Assembly (NCBI RefSeq): GCF_900105625.1
Contig: NZ_FNSD01000001.1
Location: 2,976,001 to 3,040,000, forward strand
DNA length: 64,000 nucleotides
Reading direction: 5' to 3'
DNA from: Terriglobus roseus
GTDB lineage: Bacteria > Acidobacteriota > Terriglobia > Terriglobales > Acidobacteriaceae
Under the pieces are notes generated by a model. It had not been told where the DNA came from, searched no databases, and was given only the letters and a program-made list of their open reading frames with translations. The translations under genes were made by a program, and so were the position numbers. Every line of letters starts with the position of its first letter. Position 1 is the stretch's first letter. Positions 35,541-45,868 of this stretch are shown here, one piece after another.

Positions 35541-37000
35541 GCAGCCACTGTTCATCACGTCGCAAATTCCTGGCCATGCTAGCGGCCATGTCTGTGGCGC
35601 CCCCTACTGGAGAGGCTGTCACGGGCAATGGAGTAGAGATCGCGCTCGGCATTCCCTACGCGCAACCGCCCGTGGGCACACTGCGTTTTAGCGCGCCCGT
35701 TCCGGTGCGCGAAGGCACTCCCAGCCTCCACAAGTTGCCTCCACCTGCCATGCAGTCGGGTCGAGCTGGCTGTAGCGAAGATTGCTTGTATCTGAACGTC
35801 TATGCACCGGATCTGGCTACGCAGGGGGCGGGACCATTCCCAGTGTATGTATGGATTCATGGAGGCGGCTTCACTGGCGGAAGTCCGAACGACGTTAATG
35901 GAAGTGTCTTCGCGAAACAGGGCATTGTCTGCATTACTGTGGCGTATCGTCTCGGTATCTTCGGCTTTCTGGACTGGTCGCCGCTGCTCGGGCCCGATTA
36001 TGGAGACAGCGCAAACAATGCAGTTCGCGACCTCATCCTTGCCCTGAAATGGGTGCAGAAGAATGTCCGTGCCTATGGTGGCGATCCATCGCGAGTCACC
36101 ATTGGTGGCGAGTCTGCCGGGGCCAAGCTGGTGGCATCGTTGATGGCCATCGAAGAGGCGAAGCCTTTGTTCCGTAGCATGATCAGCGAGAGTGGCGGCG
36201 GCGAACGAATTCTGGACACGGCTACGTCGGCCCATGTGACGGAGGCCTTTGCGGCGCAGCTGAAGGACCGCACGCCGGGCGGCATCCAGGCCGCCAACGC
36301 AGCAGCGCTGCTCCAGGCGCAGGTAGCCATGACCGATGCGTGGCCCGCCAATTTTCCCCTGCGTACCGAAGCAGATGGGGCGCTCCTGCCGCATCGCATT
36401 TTGCCCGCAATCGCGGCGGGGAACACCAGCGGCAAGCGGCTCCTGATCGGTACCAACCGTGACGAGAATGCGCTCTATCTTGGCGAACATGCGGCCGAGC
36501 CAATCAAGCAACAGCGTCTGGCGAATGCTACCGAGGCGGAGTTCAACGCGCAGCTTGCGCGCTATCGCAAGCTGTACCCAACGATGTCGACGGCCGACAT
36601 CAACATCCGCGCGTTGACCGCGGAAGAGTACTGGGTGCCCAGCATCCGTGTGGCGCAGGCGCATGCCAAAGGTGGAGGGTCTACCTGGTTCTATCGGCTC
36701 GACGAGGCTGCGGCCACTGGACCGCACAAGGGTCTGAGCTATCACTCCTACGATCTGGGTTACGTGTGGGAGACGCTCTCCGCAGCCGAACCGCCCTCCG
36801 CGCATGTGCTGGAACGGCAGATGCACGACGCCTGGGTGGCATTCATTAAGGGCGAGCCGCCTGCTGCAAGCGGACTTCCTCCGTGGCCGAAATGGGATCC
36901 GCAACAGCGTCCGACCATGCTGTTCAACAGAACCAGCACGGTCGAGCGGCAGCCTTTCGAGTCCGAACTGCGACTGTGGGACAACTTCAGGTTCGAGTAG
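35537..37000 (+). CDS. Tat-exported type B carboxylesterase
   Basis: 487 residues of the alpha/beta-hydrolase carboxylesterase/cholinesterase family. The nucleophile elbow is GGESAGA (serine about residue 191). The oxyanion segment is WIHGGGFTGG. The acidic member is in GTNRDENALY and the histidine lies in GLSYHSYDLG. The N-terminus SSRRKFLAMLAA matches a twin-arginine signal. Start GTG 35537 overlaps the previous gene's TGA. It is convergent with the GH43 gene, eight bases apart, and both could act on plant-derived esters and glycans; that link is inference. Confidence 0.88.
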   Translation: MSSHCSSRRKFLAMLAAMSVAPPTGEAVTGNGVEIALGIPYAQPPVGTLRFSAPVPVREGTPSLHKLPPPAMQSGRAGCSEDCLYLNVYAPDLATQGAGPFPVYVWIHGGGFTGGSPNDVNGSVFAKQGIVCITVAYRLGIFGFLDWSPLLGPDYGDSANNAVRDLILALKWVQKNVRAYGGDPSRVTIGGESAGAKLVASLMAIEEAKPLFRSMISESGGGERILDTATSAHVTEAFAAQLKDRTPGGIQAANAAALLQAQVAMTDAWPANFPLRTEADGALLPHRILPAIAAGNTSGKRLLIGTNRDENALYLGEHAAEPIKQQRLANATEAEFNAQLARYRKLYPTMSTADINIRALTAEEYWVPSIRVAQAHAKGGGSTWFYRLDEAAATGPHKGLSYHSYDLGYVWETLSAAEPPSAHVLERQMHDAWVAFIKGEPPAASGLPPWPKWDPQQRPTMLFNRTSTVERQPFESELRLWDNFRFE

Positions 37001-37008
37001 TCTCGCCG

Positions 37009-38553
37009 CTACTTCGGCAGATAATGTGCCCAGTTGAAGTCCACTGCGCCCGCTCCCTTGTCTGTACCTGTTGTGTAGGCGAACAGTGCCGGTCGCGAGC
37101 CCTTCCACCAACTGAAGGTAATCTTCGTCTTCGGCCCAAGTACTATGAAGTGCGCGCCGCCGTCCATTGAATAGGAATACTGCACCTCGTCCTTGCTCAC
37201 CTCAAGCCGCAATTGCAACGTCGCATCACGCACTTCCGGCCCGTCGACGTGATTTGTTGTGCTGGTATAGCGCAGCGTACGTTTGCCTCCGTCCTGCACG
37301 ACTTCTAACCCACTCCAGGATTTCTCAAGCATCGCCAGGCCAGCGTGCACACCATCGCTCATGCGCGATACGCTGGCTTCCGTCGTAAAGGTGAAGGACT
37401 CGTCCTGCATCTGCTGCGTCAGCGTGTTGTAGGCGGTCAGCAGATCCGTTGCGGGCAGTGGCTTCAGCCTCAGGAAGCCAGGCCGAGCACTCAGCGACCA
37501 TCCCGGCACAGGATTGTGGTTCCACTCCCATTGCTGTCCGAGCACTGCACTGTGAAACTCATCCGAGGTTTGCGGCTTCACTGCGGAAGGCGGCACATTC
37601 TTCACGAGAACATCACCCGCCACAACCGGTTCACCGTTGTTGCCCATCACTGGCCAGTCATCTTCCCAGCGCACCGGCTCCAGGCGAACGATGCGTCCGT
37701 GTGCGCCGCGCGACTGGAAGTGCATGAACCAGCCATCACCCTCCGGAGTCTCGACCCAACCGCCCTGGTGCGGGCCGTTGATGTCCGTGCTGCCCTGCGC
37801 CAGCACCACCTTCCGTTCGTACGGACCGTAGATGTTCCTCGACCGCAGCACCACTTGCGCTCCGGTCGAGACGCCGCCGAATGGAGCGAAGATGTAGTAC
37901 CAGCCGTTGCGCTTATAGAGCTTCGGGCCCTCCAGCGTTTTCAGGTTCACTGGGTCGCGGAGGATCTCTTTGCCGTCGTCAAGAAGCGTCATGCCATCTG
38001 GAGACATTTTGTGCAGGATCAGCGGACCGGCGCCCGTGCGTGAGTGGATTAAGTAAGCCTGGCCGTCGTCATCCCAGAAAGGGCACGGGTCTTCGAGTTT
38101 TGGTTCCTGAAGGACTGCAACCGGCTCTGACCACGGACCAGTGATCTTCTTTGCCGTCGTGACATAGATACCCTCGGTCGGCGTCGGAAAGTAGATGTAG
38201 AACAGACCGCCATGTTTGCGGATGGCAGGGGCCCAGATGCCTTTGCCGTAGCCGTTTGCGCCAACCTTCGGGTCGGGGTCCTTGAAGTCGTAGATCGGGC
38301 TCATGTCCAGCCGGTTCACCGCATGCGCGATGATCTTCCAGTGCACCAGGTCGGTCGACTCCAGAATGGGCAGACCGGGCACGTACGAGAACGTCGAAGC
38401 CACAAGGTAGTAGTGACTGCCGTCGCGAATCACGTCTGGATCCGAATAGTCGGAGAACAGAATCGGATTCGTAAACGGGACCCTGCGCTGCTGCGCCGTC
38501 ATAGAGCCAGCGAAAAGTCCAAGGGTGAGGGCCACCATGGTACGAAGTGTCAT
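37009..38553 (-). CDS. Exported glycoside hydrolase family 43 (beta-xylosidase/arabinofuranosidase type)
   Basis: 514 residues with a signal peptide ending near MTAQQ. The five-bladed GH43 propeller starts NPILFSDYSDPDVIRDGSHY with the catalytic-base aspartate in YSDPD. The acid glutamate lies in LEGPKLYKRNG and the pKa-modulating aspartate region is LEDPCPFWDDDG. A C-terminal beta-sandwich (about residues 330-514) is typical of xylan-acting members. The enzyme should release xylose or arabinose from hemicellulose side chains in the periplasm or outside. No sugar transporter is adjacent. Confidence 0.88.
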   Translation of the reverse strand: MTLRTMVALTLGLFAGSMTAQQRRVPFTNPILFSDYSDPDVIRDGSHYYLVASTFSYVPGLPILESTDLVHWKIIAHAVNRLDMSPIYDFKDPDPKVGANGYGKGIWAPAIRKHGGLFYIYFPTPTEGIYVTTAKKITGPWSEPVAVLQEPKLEDPCPFWDDDGQAYLIHSRTGAGPLILHKMSPDGMTLLDDGKEILRDPVNLKTLEGPKLYKRNGWYYIFAPFGGVSTGAQVVLRSRNIYGPYERKVVLAQGSTDINGPHQGGWVETPEGDGWFMHFQSRGAHGRIVRLEPVRWEDDWPVMGNNGEPVVAGDVLVKNVPPSAVKPQTSDEFHSAVLGQQWEWNHNPVPGWSLSARPGFLRLKPLPATDLLTAYNTLTQQMQDESFTFTTEASVSRMSDGVHAGLAMLEKSWSGLEVVQDGGKRTLRYTSTTNHVDGPEVRDATLQLRLEVSKDEVQYSYSMDGGAHFIVLGPKTKITFSWWKGSRPALFAYTTGTDKGAGAVDFNWAHYLPK

Positions 38554-38651
38554 GCAGCCATAATGACAGGTCTCGCATGCTCTCTTGGCCGGGCGACTAG
38601 CTCCGTGTAGTCGGACGCACGCGAGGAATTCTTACGGTAGACAAAAATGAC

Positions 38652-38692
38652 AGCGGCTGACTGCAACACTTGCGATGTTGTAGTCAGCCGCT
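38652..38692 (-). terminator. Rho-independent terminator of katG
   Basis: A 17-bp stem (38652-38668 with 38676-38692, one G-T pair) around loop CTTGCGA, starting AGCGGCTGACT. On the minus strand it is followed by TCATTTTT. It lies just after the katG stop. Confidence 0.88.
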
Positions 38693-38715
38693 GCCGCTTC
38701 GATAGACGAGGTCGC

Positions 38716-41058
<2,343 letters not shown>

Positions 41059-41104
41059 TCATCTCACAGGGTTCGACTGTAGCACCGCCTGAGAGATAGT
41101 TCCA

Positions 41105-41141
41105 ATACGTATGCGACATCATTCATATAGTCTTTACCTAT
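41105..41141. promoter_or_regulatory. Candidate OxyR binding site over the oxyR start
   Basis: The right unit ATAGTCTTTACCTAT (41127-41141) has the ATAG...CTAT ends of the OxyR consensus. A weaker unit (ATACGTATGCGACAT, 41105-41119) lies exactly 22 bases upstream, the E. coli spacing. The site covers the oxyR ATG and a TATAGT -10-like element (41126-41131), which suggests autorepression and control of divergent katG. Confidence 0.5.
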
Positions 41142-42084
41142 GGAAGTTCACCAGCTGCGCTACGTGTGTGCCGTAGCCGAAACCGGCAGTTTCAGCCGCG
41201 CTGCGGAGCGTTGCCAGGTCGCACAACCCTCGCTCTCCCAACAGGTGATGAAGATCGAGGAGGAACTGGGTACGAAGCTGTTTGATCGACTCGGGAGAGG
41301 TGTCCGTCTCTCGGAATCAGGGCGCGCTTTCTTACCCCACGCGCGCGCCGTGCTTGAGCGGCTTGACCTCGCACGTGCCAGCGTCGCTTCGAACAACGAC
41401 GGCGTCTCTGGCAGCGTCACGCTCGGGGCGATCCCGACGATCGCGCCCTACCTCGTCCCTGGCTATACGTCATCGTTCACTAAGCAGTATCCCGACGCCC
41501 GTCTGAGGATCGTGGAAGACACCACGCCGGTGCTGATCGAAGGCTTGCGCGATCTGTCGATTGACTTTGCGCTGCTTGCGTTGCCGCTTCGTCACAAGGA
41601 TCTCGATCTGCATCCGATACGAACGGAACCCCTGTTCGCAGTGCTGCCGCGTACGCACGCACTGGCAAAGAGCGAGTCGCTCTCGCTCGCGGAGCTTCGC
41701 GGCGAATCGTTCGTTATGCTGCGCGATGGCCATTGCTTCCGCGACCTGAGCCTCAGCATCTGCGGCAGTGCACGTGTGAATCCAAACATTGCCTTTGAGA
41801 GCGGTCAGTTCAGCAGTGTTCTGGGCATGGTCGGCGCAGGCATCGGCTTGTCGCTGGTGCCGGAGATGGCCGTTGAGCCGACCGCATCGTGCCGCTTCGT
41901 CCTCATTCGGGACAGCAACGCGGTCCGGACGATCGTCCTCGCCTCGTTACGAGGCAGGAACTTCAACACTGTGCAGCAGGCGCTTGCAACTTGGATGGAA
42001 CCGAAAGCAGAGACGCGTCCAAACCGACGTCCGAGCAGCGGAGCAACTGAGAGACAGTCCTGCGAGACTTCGGCACATCCGTAA
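41140..42084 (+). CDS. oxyR: LysR-type peroxide sensor OxyR
   Basis: 314 residues. N-terminal LysR helix-turn-helix (FSRAAERCQVAQPSLSQQV) and a substrate-binding-fold sensor domain. The redox pair is C199 and C208 (DGHCFRDLSLSIC), at the same positions and spacing as E. coli OxyR, so disulfide sensing of hydrogen peroxide is expected. It diverges from katG. No ribosome site precedes the ATG, and a TATAGT element ends nine bases upstream, so the mRNA may be leaderless. The last 25 residues are a polar extension beyond the fold. Confidence 0.93.
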   Translation: MEVHQLRYVCAVAETGSFSRAAERCQVAQPSLSQQVMKIEEELGTKLFDRLGRGVRLSESGRAFLPHARAVLERLDLARASVASNNDGVSGSVTLGAIPTIAPYLVPGYTSSFTKQYPDARLRIVEDTTPVLIEGLRDLSIDFALLALPLRHKDLDLHPIRTEPLFAVLPRTHALAKSESLSLAELRGESFVMLRDGHCFRDLSLSICGSARVNPNIAFESGQFSSVLGMVGAGIGLSLVPEMAVEPTASCRFVLIRDSNAVRTIVLASLRGRNFNTVQQALATWMEPKAETRPNRRPSSGATERQSCETSAHP

Positions 42085-42216
42085 GCGCGAAAAACAGGTA
42101 TCTTTCCACTTCCATGTTGCCTCTTGATCAATCGCACCCTGCCGCAGTTCGTAACCTTCATGACAGGAAACATACCGATCGAAAGGATTTGACGACCTTC
42201 TACGCGCCGCACTAGC

Positions 42217-42981
42217 ATGGCGTCCATGAAGAGGCGTGACTTTGTGAAGGGGCTGGCCGTCGCGACGGCAACAGCCGGAACTGCACTCGGCCAACAGAAG
42301 ACACCACCGCAGGCGCAGAATCCCGCGCCGGCAGCCAATGCGACCGACCAGGGAACCATGGCGGTGAATCCCGCCGCCGCATCCAGTCCTGCGGCACAGC
42401 AGCGTGTGCGGCAGCTTGGCGAGTTCCACACACCGAATATTCCTCTCTCGCAACCGGATGTCGTTGCCACCACCGAGACGCGTTACTTCACGCCGGTGCG
42501 CTACGCCACTCTTGTGCATCTGTGCGAGATCCTCATGCCTGCCAGCAGCGACTATCCCAGTGCTGTGAAGGCAGGCGCTCCGGAGTTCCTGGATTTCTAT
42601 CTCGGTGCTGCTCCAGCCGACCAGCAGAAGATGTACAACGACGGACTCGACCGGCTGAACGCTGACACCATGAAGCAGTTCAAGGTCGCCTTCGCCAAGG
42701 CCGATCCGAAGCAGGCAGACGCTGTGATCCGTCCTCATCTGAAGGGCTGGATGAACGATCATCCGCCGCGTGAAGTGCACGTGCGCTTCGTCAACCTGGC
42801 GCATCGCGACATTCGCACCGTTACGATGAACTCGACTGCGTGGGCCATGGCGGCTGACGCTGCCGGTGAGCGCACGCCCGGTGTTGGCCTGTATTGGAGC
42901 CCTATCGATCCGGGCATCGACACTTGGGTCAAGCACGGTGTTGCACAGGCTACGCCGACCACGAAGCACGCTCACAGCTAA
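42217..42981 (+). CDS. Gluconate 2-dehydrogenase subunit 3-family protein, Tat-exported
   Basis: 254 residues. The N-terminus MKRRDFVKGLAVATATAG is a twin-arginine signal; a Pro/Ala-rich linker (about residues 25-60) precedes the helical domain with RYATLVHLCEILMPAS and GAPEFLDFYLG, typical of the small subunit of membrane flavin dehydrogenases. Starts at 42217 or 42226 are equally possible. It precedes the GMC subunit and cytochrome subunit in order. In related complexes this protein escorts the flavoprotein through the Tat system and helps form the active enzyme. Confidence 0.88.
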   Translation: MASMKRRDFVKGLAVATATAGTALGQQKTPPQAQNPAPAANATDQGTMAVNPAAASSPAAQQRVRQLGEFHTPNIPLSQPDVVATTETRYFTPVRYATLVHLCEILMPASSDYPSAVKAGAPEFLDFYLGAAPADQQKMYNDGLDRLNADTMKQFKVAFAKADPKQADAVIRPHLKGWMNDHPPREVHVRFVNLAHRDIRTVTMNSTAWAMAADAAGERTPGVGLYWSPIDPGIDTWVKHGVAQATPTTKHAHS

Positions 42982-43064
42982 GCACGCACAAAGCCGGGCA
43001 TTTATAGCCAGGCATGCAGCTAACAGTCCCGCGGGTTCGCGACAAGAGAGAGCAAGAAAAGCGC

Positions 43065-44633
43065 ATGGCACAAAAGAAGGTTGACGTCCTCATCATCGGC
43101 TCCGGTCACACCGGCGGCATGGCTGCGAAGATCCTCACGGAGAAGGGCATCGCATGCACCATGCTCGATGCCGGTCCGATGCTGAACTTTGAGAAGTATC
43201 GCGAACTGAAGCCTGCGTCGCAGCTGCCCTTCCGCGGCCTCGGCACGCCTGGCCGCAATCCGCATATCTACCAGTCCAGCGAGTTCAACGAGAACCAGTG
43301 GGTGGACGAGAAGGTCATTCCGTACTCGCATCCGGCAGACCAGGTCTACAACTGGGTCCGTGTGCGCAGTGTCGGTGGCCGGTCACCCTTCTGGGGCCGC
43401 CAGTCGTTCCGGCACAGTGACTACGAGTTCAAGAGCAAGGACCACGACGGCTTCGGTGAGAACTGGCCGATCTCCTACAAGGATCTGGCACCTTACTACG
43501 ACCGCGTGGAGGAGATCTTCCGCGTTACCGGATCGACCGAACACCTGCCGCAGTATCCGGACGGCAAGTTCATCGAGGACAAGGCTCCGTGGTCCGGCGC
43601 GATGCAGCGCTTTGTGGATGCCGGCAAGAAGCACGGTGTTCCTGTCACCAAGCCACGCTCCTCGCAGGGCCGCGACGGCCTGGCGTCGTCACTGAACCTG
43701 CTGCTGCCGGACGCTGTGCAGACAGGCAAACTCACCACGATCCCGAATGCCATCGTGCGGCAGATCACCGTGGACAAGAACACCGGCCTCGCAGACGGTG
43801 TGGTCTTCGTGGACCGTCACTCACACCGCGAGATGACGCTGAAGGCTCGCGTGATCATCGTTGCAGCCGGCACGCTGGAGACGACCAAGCTCCTGATGGC
43901 TTCCGAGATCTGCAACTCCAGCGGTGCGCTGGGCCACTACCTGACCGACCAGATCTACGGCGCAGGCATCATCTGCAGTGTGCCGGAAGCACGCGACGGC
44001 AAGAGCCGCGGCATCACCGGCGGCGGAGCCCTTATCCCAGGCTTCCGGAACCTCGAGACCAAGACGGACGGTTTCCTGCGCCGCTACGCAGTGAATGTTT
44101 CCTGCAGCAACGGTCCGTTCGACGCGCGTGCGCTGCCTTACTACGGTGCGGAGCTGGACAGCAAGCTGGCGAGCTACAACGGCAGCAGCTTCTCGACCAA
44201 CATCATGGGCGAGACGCTCGGTCACTATGAGAACCACGTCACGCTGAACAAGCAGGTGCTGGACGCGTGGGGCATGCCGACGTTGAACATCTCCACGAAG
44301 TACACGAGCAACGAGACCAACATGACGAAGGACTACATCGACACCATGGCCACCATGGCGACCGATGCGGGCTTCGACATCCTGGTGAAGAACTACGAGT
44401 TCAACCCGCCGGGCTTCTCCATCCATGAGCAGGGCACCGCTCGTATGAGCGCGGACCCGAAGAAGGGTGTCGTCAACCAGTGGAACCAGACGCACGACAT
44501 GAAGAACGTCTTCATTACGGACGCCAGCGTCTTCGTCAGTGCAGGCTGGCAGAACCCGACGATCACCATGTGTACGCTGGCGATGCGTGCGTCGGAGTAT
44601 CTGGCGGAAGAGATGCGTAAGGGGAATGTGTAG
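43065..44633 (+). CDS. GMC-family FAD oxidoreductase (dehydrogenase large subunit)
   Basis: 522 residues. The FAD dinucleotide fold opens VDVLIIGSGHTGGMAAKIL. A GMC-type segment RSVGGRSPFWGRQS follows, then the C-terminal catalytic histidine region GFSIHEQGTARM and VTDASVF-like FITDASVFVSAGWQNP. The start at 43065 is chosen because the protein then begins directly before the FAD fold with a purine-rich ribosome region ahead. It has no signal of its own, consistent with piggy-back Tat export by the upstream subunit. Oxidises an alcohol or sugar; the substrate is not evident. Confidence 0.9.
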   Translation: MAQKKVDVLIIGSGHTGGMAAKILTEKGIACTMLDAGPMLNFEKYRELKPASQLPFRGLGTPGRNPHIYQSSEFNENQWVDEKVIPYSHPADQVYNWVRVRSVGGRSPFWGRQSFRHSDYEFKSKDHDGFGENWPISYKDLAPYYDRVEEIFRVTGSTEHLPQYPDGKFIEDKAPWSGAMQRFVDAGKKHGVPVTKPRSSQGRDGLASSLNLLLPDAVQTGKLTTIPNAIVRQITVDKNTGLADGVVFVDRHSHREMTLKARVIIVAAGTLETTKLLMASEICNSSGALGHYLTDQIYGAGIICSVPEARDGKSRGITGGGALIPGFRNLETKTDGFLRRYAVNVSCSNGPFDARALPYYGAELDSKLASYNGSSFSTNIMGETLGHYENHVTLNKQVLDAWGMPTLNISTKYTSNETNMTKDYIDTMATMATDAGFDILVKNYEFNPPGFSIHEQGTARMSADPKKGVVNQWNQTHDMKNVFITDASVFVSAGWQNPTITMCTLAMRASEYLAEEMRKGNV

Positions 44634-44660
44634 CTTGCGCGGTGCGATTGCGTGACTCGG

Positions 44661-44822
44661 AAGGGCACAGCCTCAGCTGTGCCGAAAGGGCCTTGCAAGC
44701 TCGTCGGCTTTAGCCACTAAGGTACGCTTTTCTTATCCGTGTTGAGGACGAGAATGCTCAACCTCAGGGGCTAAAGCCCGTTCCGTAGAACTCCGTTATG
44801 GCATGGCTGAAGCTATGCCCTT
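44661..44822. repeat. Composite of REP-like palindromes
   Basis: Several inverted repeats in a row. GGCACAGC/GCTGTGCC is at 44664-44683. GGCTTTAGCC (44706-44715) pairs with GGCTAAAGCC (within 44768-44779) and encloses GTTGAG/CTCAAC. GGCATGGCT/AGCTATGCC is at 44800-44819. The layout resembles a bacterial interspersed mosaic element between the GMC and cytochrome genes. Confidence 0.6.
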
Positions 44823-44826
44823 CCGA

Positions 44827-45564
44827 ATGGTGAAGATGCTGACCTTTCCCGCAATACGATCTCTGTTCCTCCTGATCGCGACAGTCGCTGTGATGCCGCT
44901 CGCGCGTGCGCAGGACGCTCCTGTAGGGCCGCCACCGTCGACCGCTCCCGCTCCAGGGACGGTCGCTTCGTCGGGCGCGCCGACGATTGCCAGCCCGCCC
45001 CCCGGGCCGGGGCAGCCGATCAGCTTCAGCCACAAGAAGCACATCGGCGACGCGAAGATGGGCTGCAACGACTGCCACGAACCATCACGCAACGGCAGCA
45101 CGCTTGCCATGCCGCAGCCGACCAAGTGCATGCTCTGCCATGCGGCCATCGCGACCGACAAGCCGGACATCAAGCGGCTGTCCGACATGGCCAAGAACGA
45201 GGAGAACGTGCAGTGGGTGCGCATCTACCGCGTGCCGTCGTTCGTCACCTTCAGCCACAAGACGCACGCGGCGGCGCAGTGCCAGGACTGTCACGGTCCG
45301 GTCGCCGAGCGCGAGGTCATGACGAAGGAGAAGGATCTGTCGATGGGCGGCTGCATCAGCTGCCACACGCAGAAATCCGCTCCGACAACCTGCGACACCT
45401 GCCACCAGCTCAACTCCGTGCAGCTCCATCAGCCAGCCATCGAGTCTGACTCGCGGCTCGTCGCGATGCTCATGCGGCAGAGCAATACGGTGAGTCACTC
45501 GCTTCGGCAGTTCCTGGCTCCCATGGCGATGCCGGGGACGCTCGCAGCAGGGCTGACGCGCTGA
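44827..45564 (+). CDS. Exported pentaheme c-type cytochrome
   Basis: 245 residues with a signal peptide ending near PLARAQ and a Pro/Ala-rich linker. Five C-X-X-C-H haem sites follow: CNDCH, CMLCH, CQDCH, CISCH and CDTCH. Paired FSHKKH/FSHKTH segments supply axial histidines as in class III/c7 cytochromes. It probably takes electrons from the preceding GMC dehydrogenase. The frame opens at 44803, but that ATG lies inside a REP-like palindrome, so 44827 or 44836 is more likely. The gene ends at the border of a ten-C tract. Confidence 0.85.
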   Translation: MVKMLTFPAIRSLFLLIATVAVMPLARAQDAPVGPPPSTAPAPGTVASSGAPTIASPPPGPGQPISFSHKKHIGDAKMGCNDCHEPSRNGSTLAMPQPTKCMLCHAAIATDKPDIKRLSDMAKNEENVQWVRIYRVPSFVTFSHKTHAAAQCQDCHGPVAEREVMTKEKDLSMGGCISCHTQKSAPTTCDTCHQLNSVQLHQPAIESDSRLVAMLMRQSNTVSHSLRQFLAPMAMPGTLAAGLTR

Positions 45565-45570
45565 GGGGTA

Positions 45571-45690
45571 CCCCCCCCCCGGTTTCCGCTAAAAATTAGA
45601 AAACAAAGGACTTGACGTTTCCCTTTTTGGCAAAAATTAGATTCCAAAAGGGTTGCGGGTAAAAATTAGATAACAAGGACTTAGGGCAAC
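45571..45690. repeat. C10 tract and three AAAAATTAGA repeats
   Basis: Ten cytosines (45571-45580) follow the cytochrome stop. AAAAATTAGA then occurs three times (45591, 45631-45641 region, 45661). Copies 1 and 3 extend similarly into AACAAAGGACTT/AACAAGGACTT. The rest of the 304-base gap (45565-45868) holds the terminator below and no gene. Confidence 0.6.
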
Positions 45691-45695
45691 GAACG

Positions 45696-45723
45696 AAGGC
45701 CTCACCGTTCTCGGTGAGGCCTT
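45696..45723. terminator. Strong terminator hairpin
   Basis: AAGGCCTCACCG (45696-45707), loop TTCT, CGGTGAGGCCTT (45712-45723), with 12-bp perfect arms followed by a T-rich stretch. It lies between the cytochrome and the convergent acyltransferase. Confidence 0.88.
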
Positions 45724-45868
45724 TCTGTCTGTATCTCTATTCTACCAACTTCGGGGCGAAATGCGCTCAGTGTAAGTGATTGAAATAAAGCTGTTTAAAC
45801 GATTTACCTCTTGACACGTACTTCTCGCGGCTAAGGCCGACACGGTCCTGAAGGGACGGCATCCTGGG

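Noticed and set aside
35579-37111. 510-residue frame on minus, antisense to the carboxylesterase
   Set aside because: No recognisable domain, and the esterase on plus has a full catalytic set and Tat signal.
41096-41110. ATAG at 41096 as the left half of an OxyR site
   Set aside because: It is 31 bases from the right ATAG rather than 22, so the weaker unit at 41105 was used instead.
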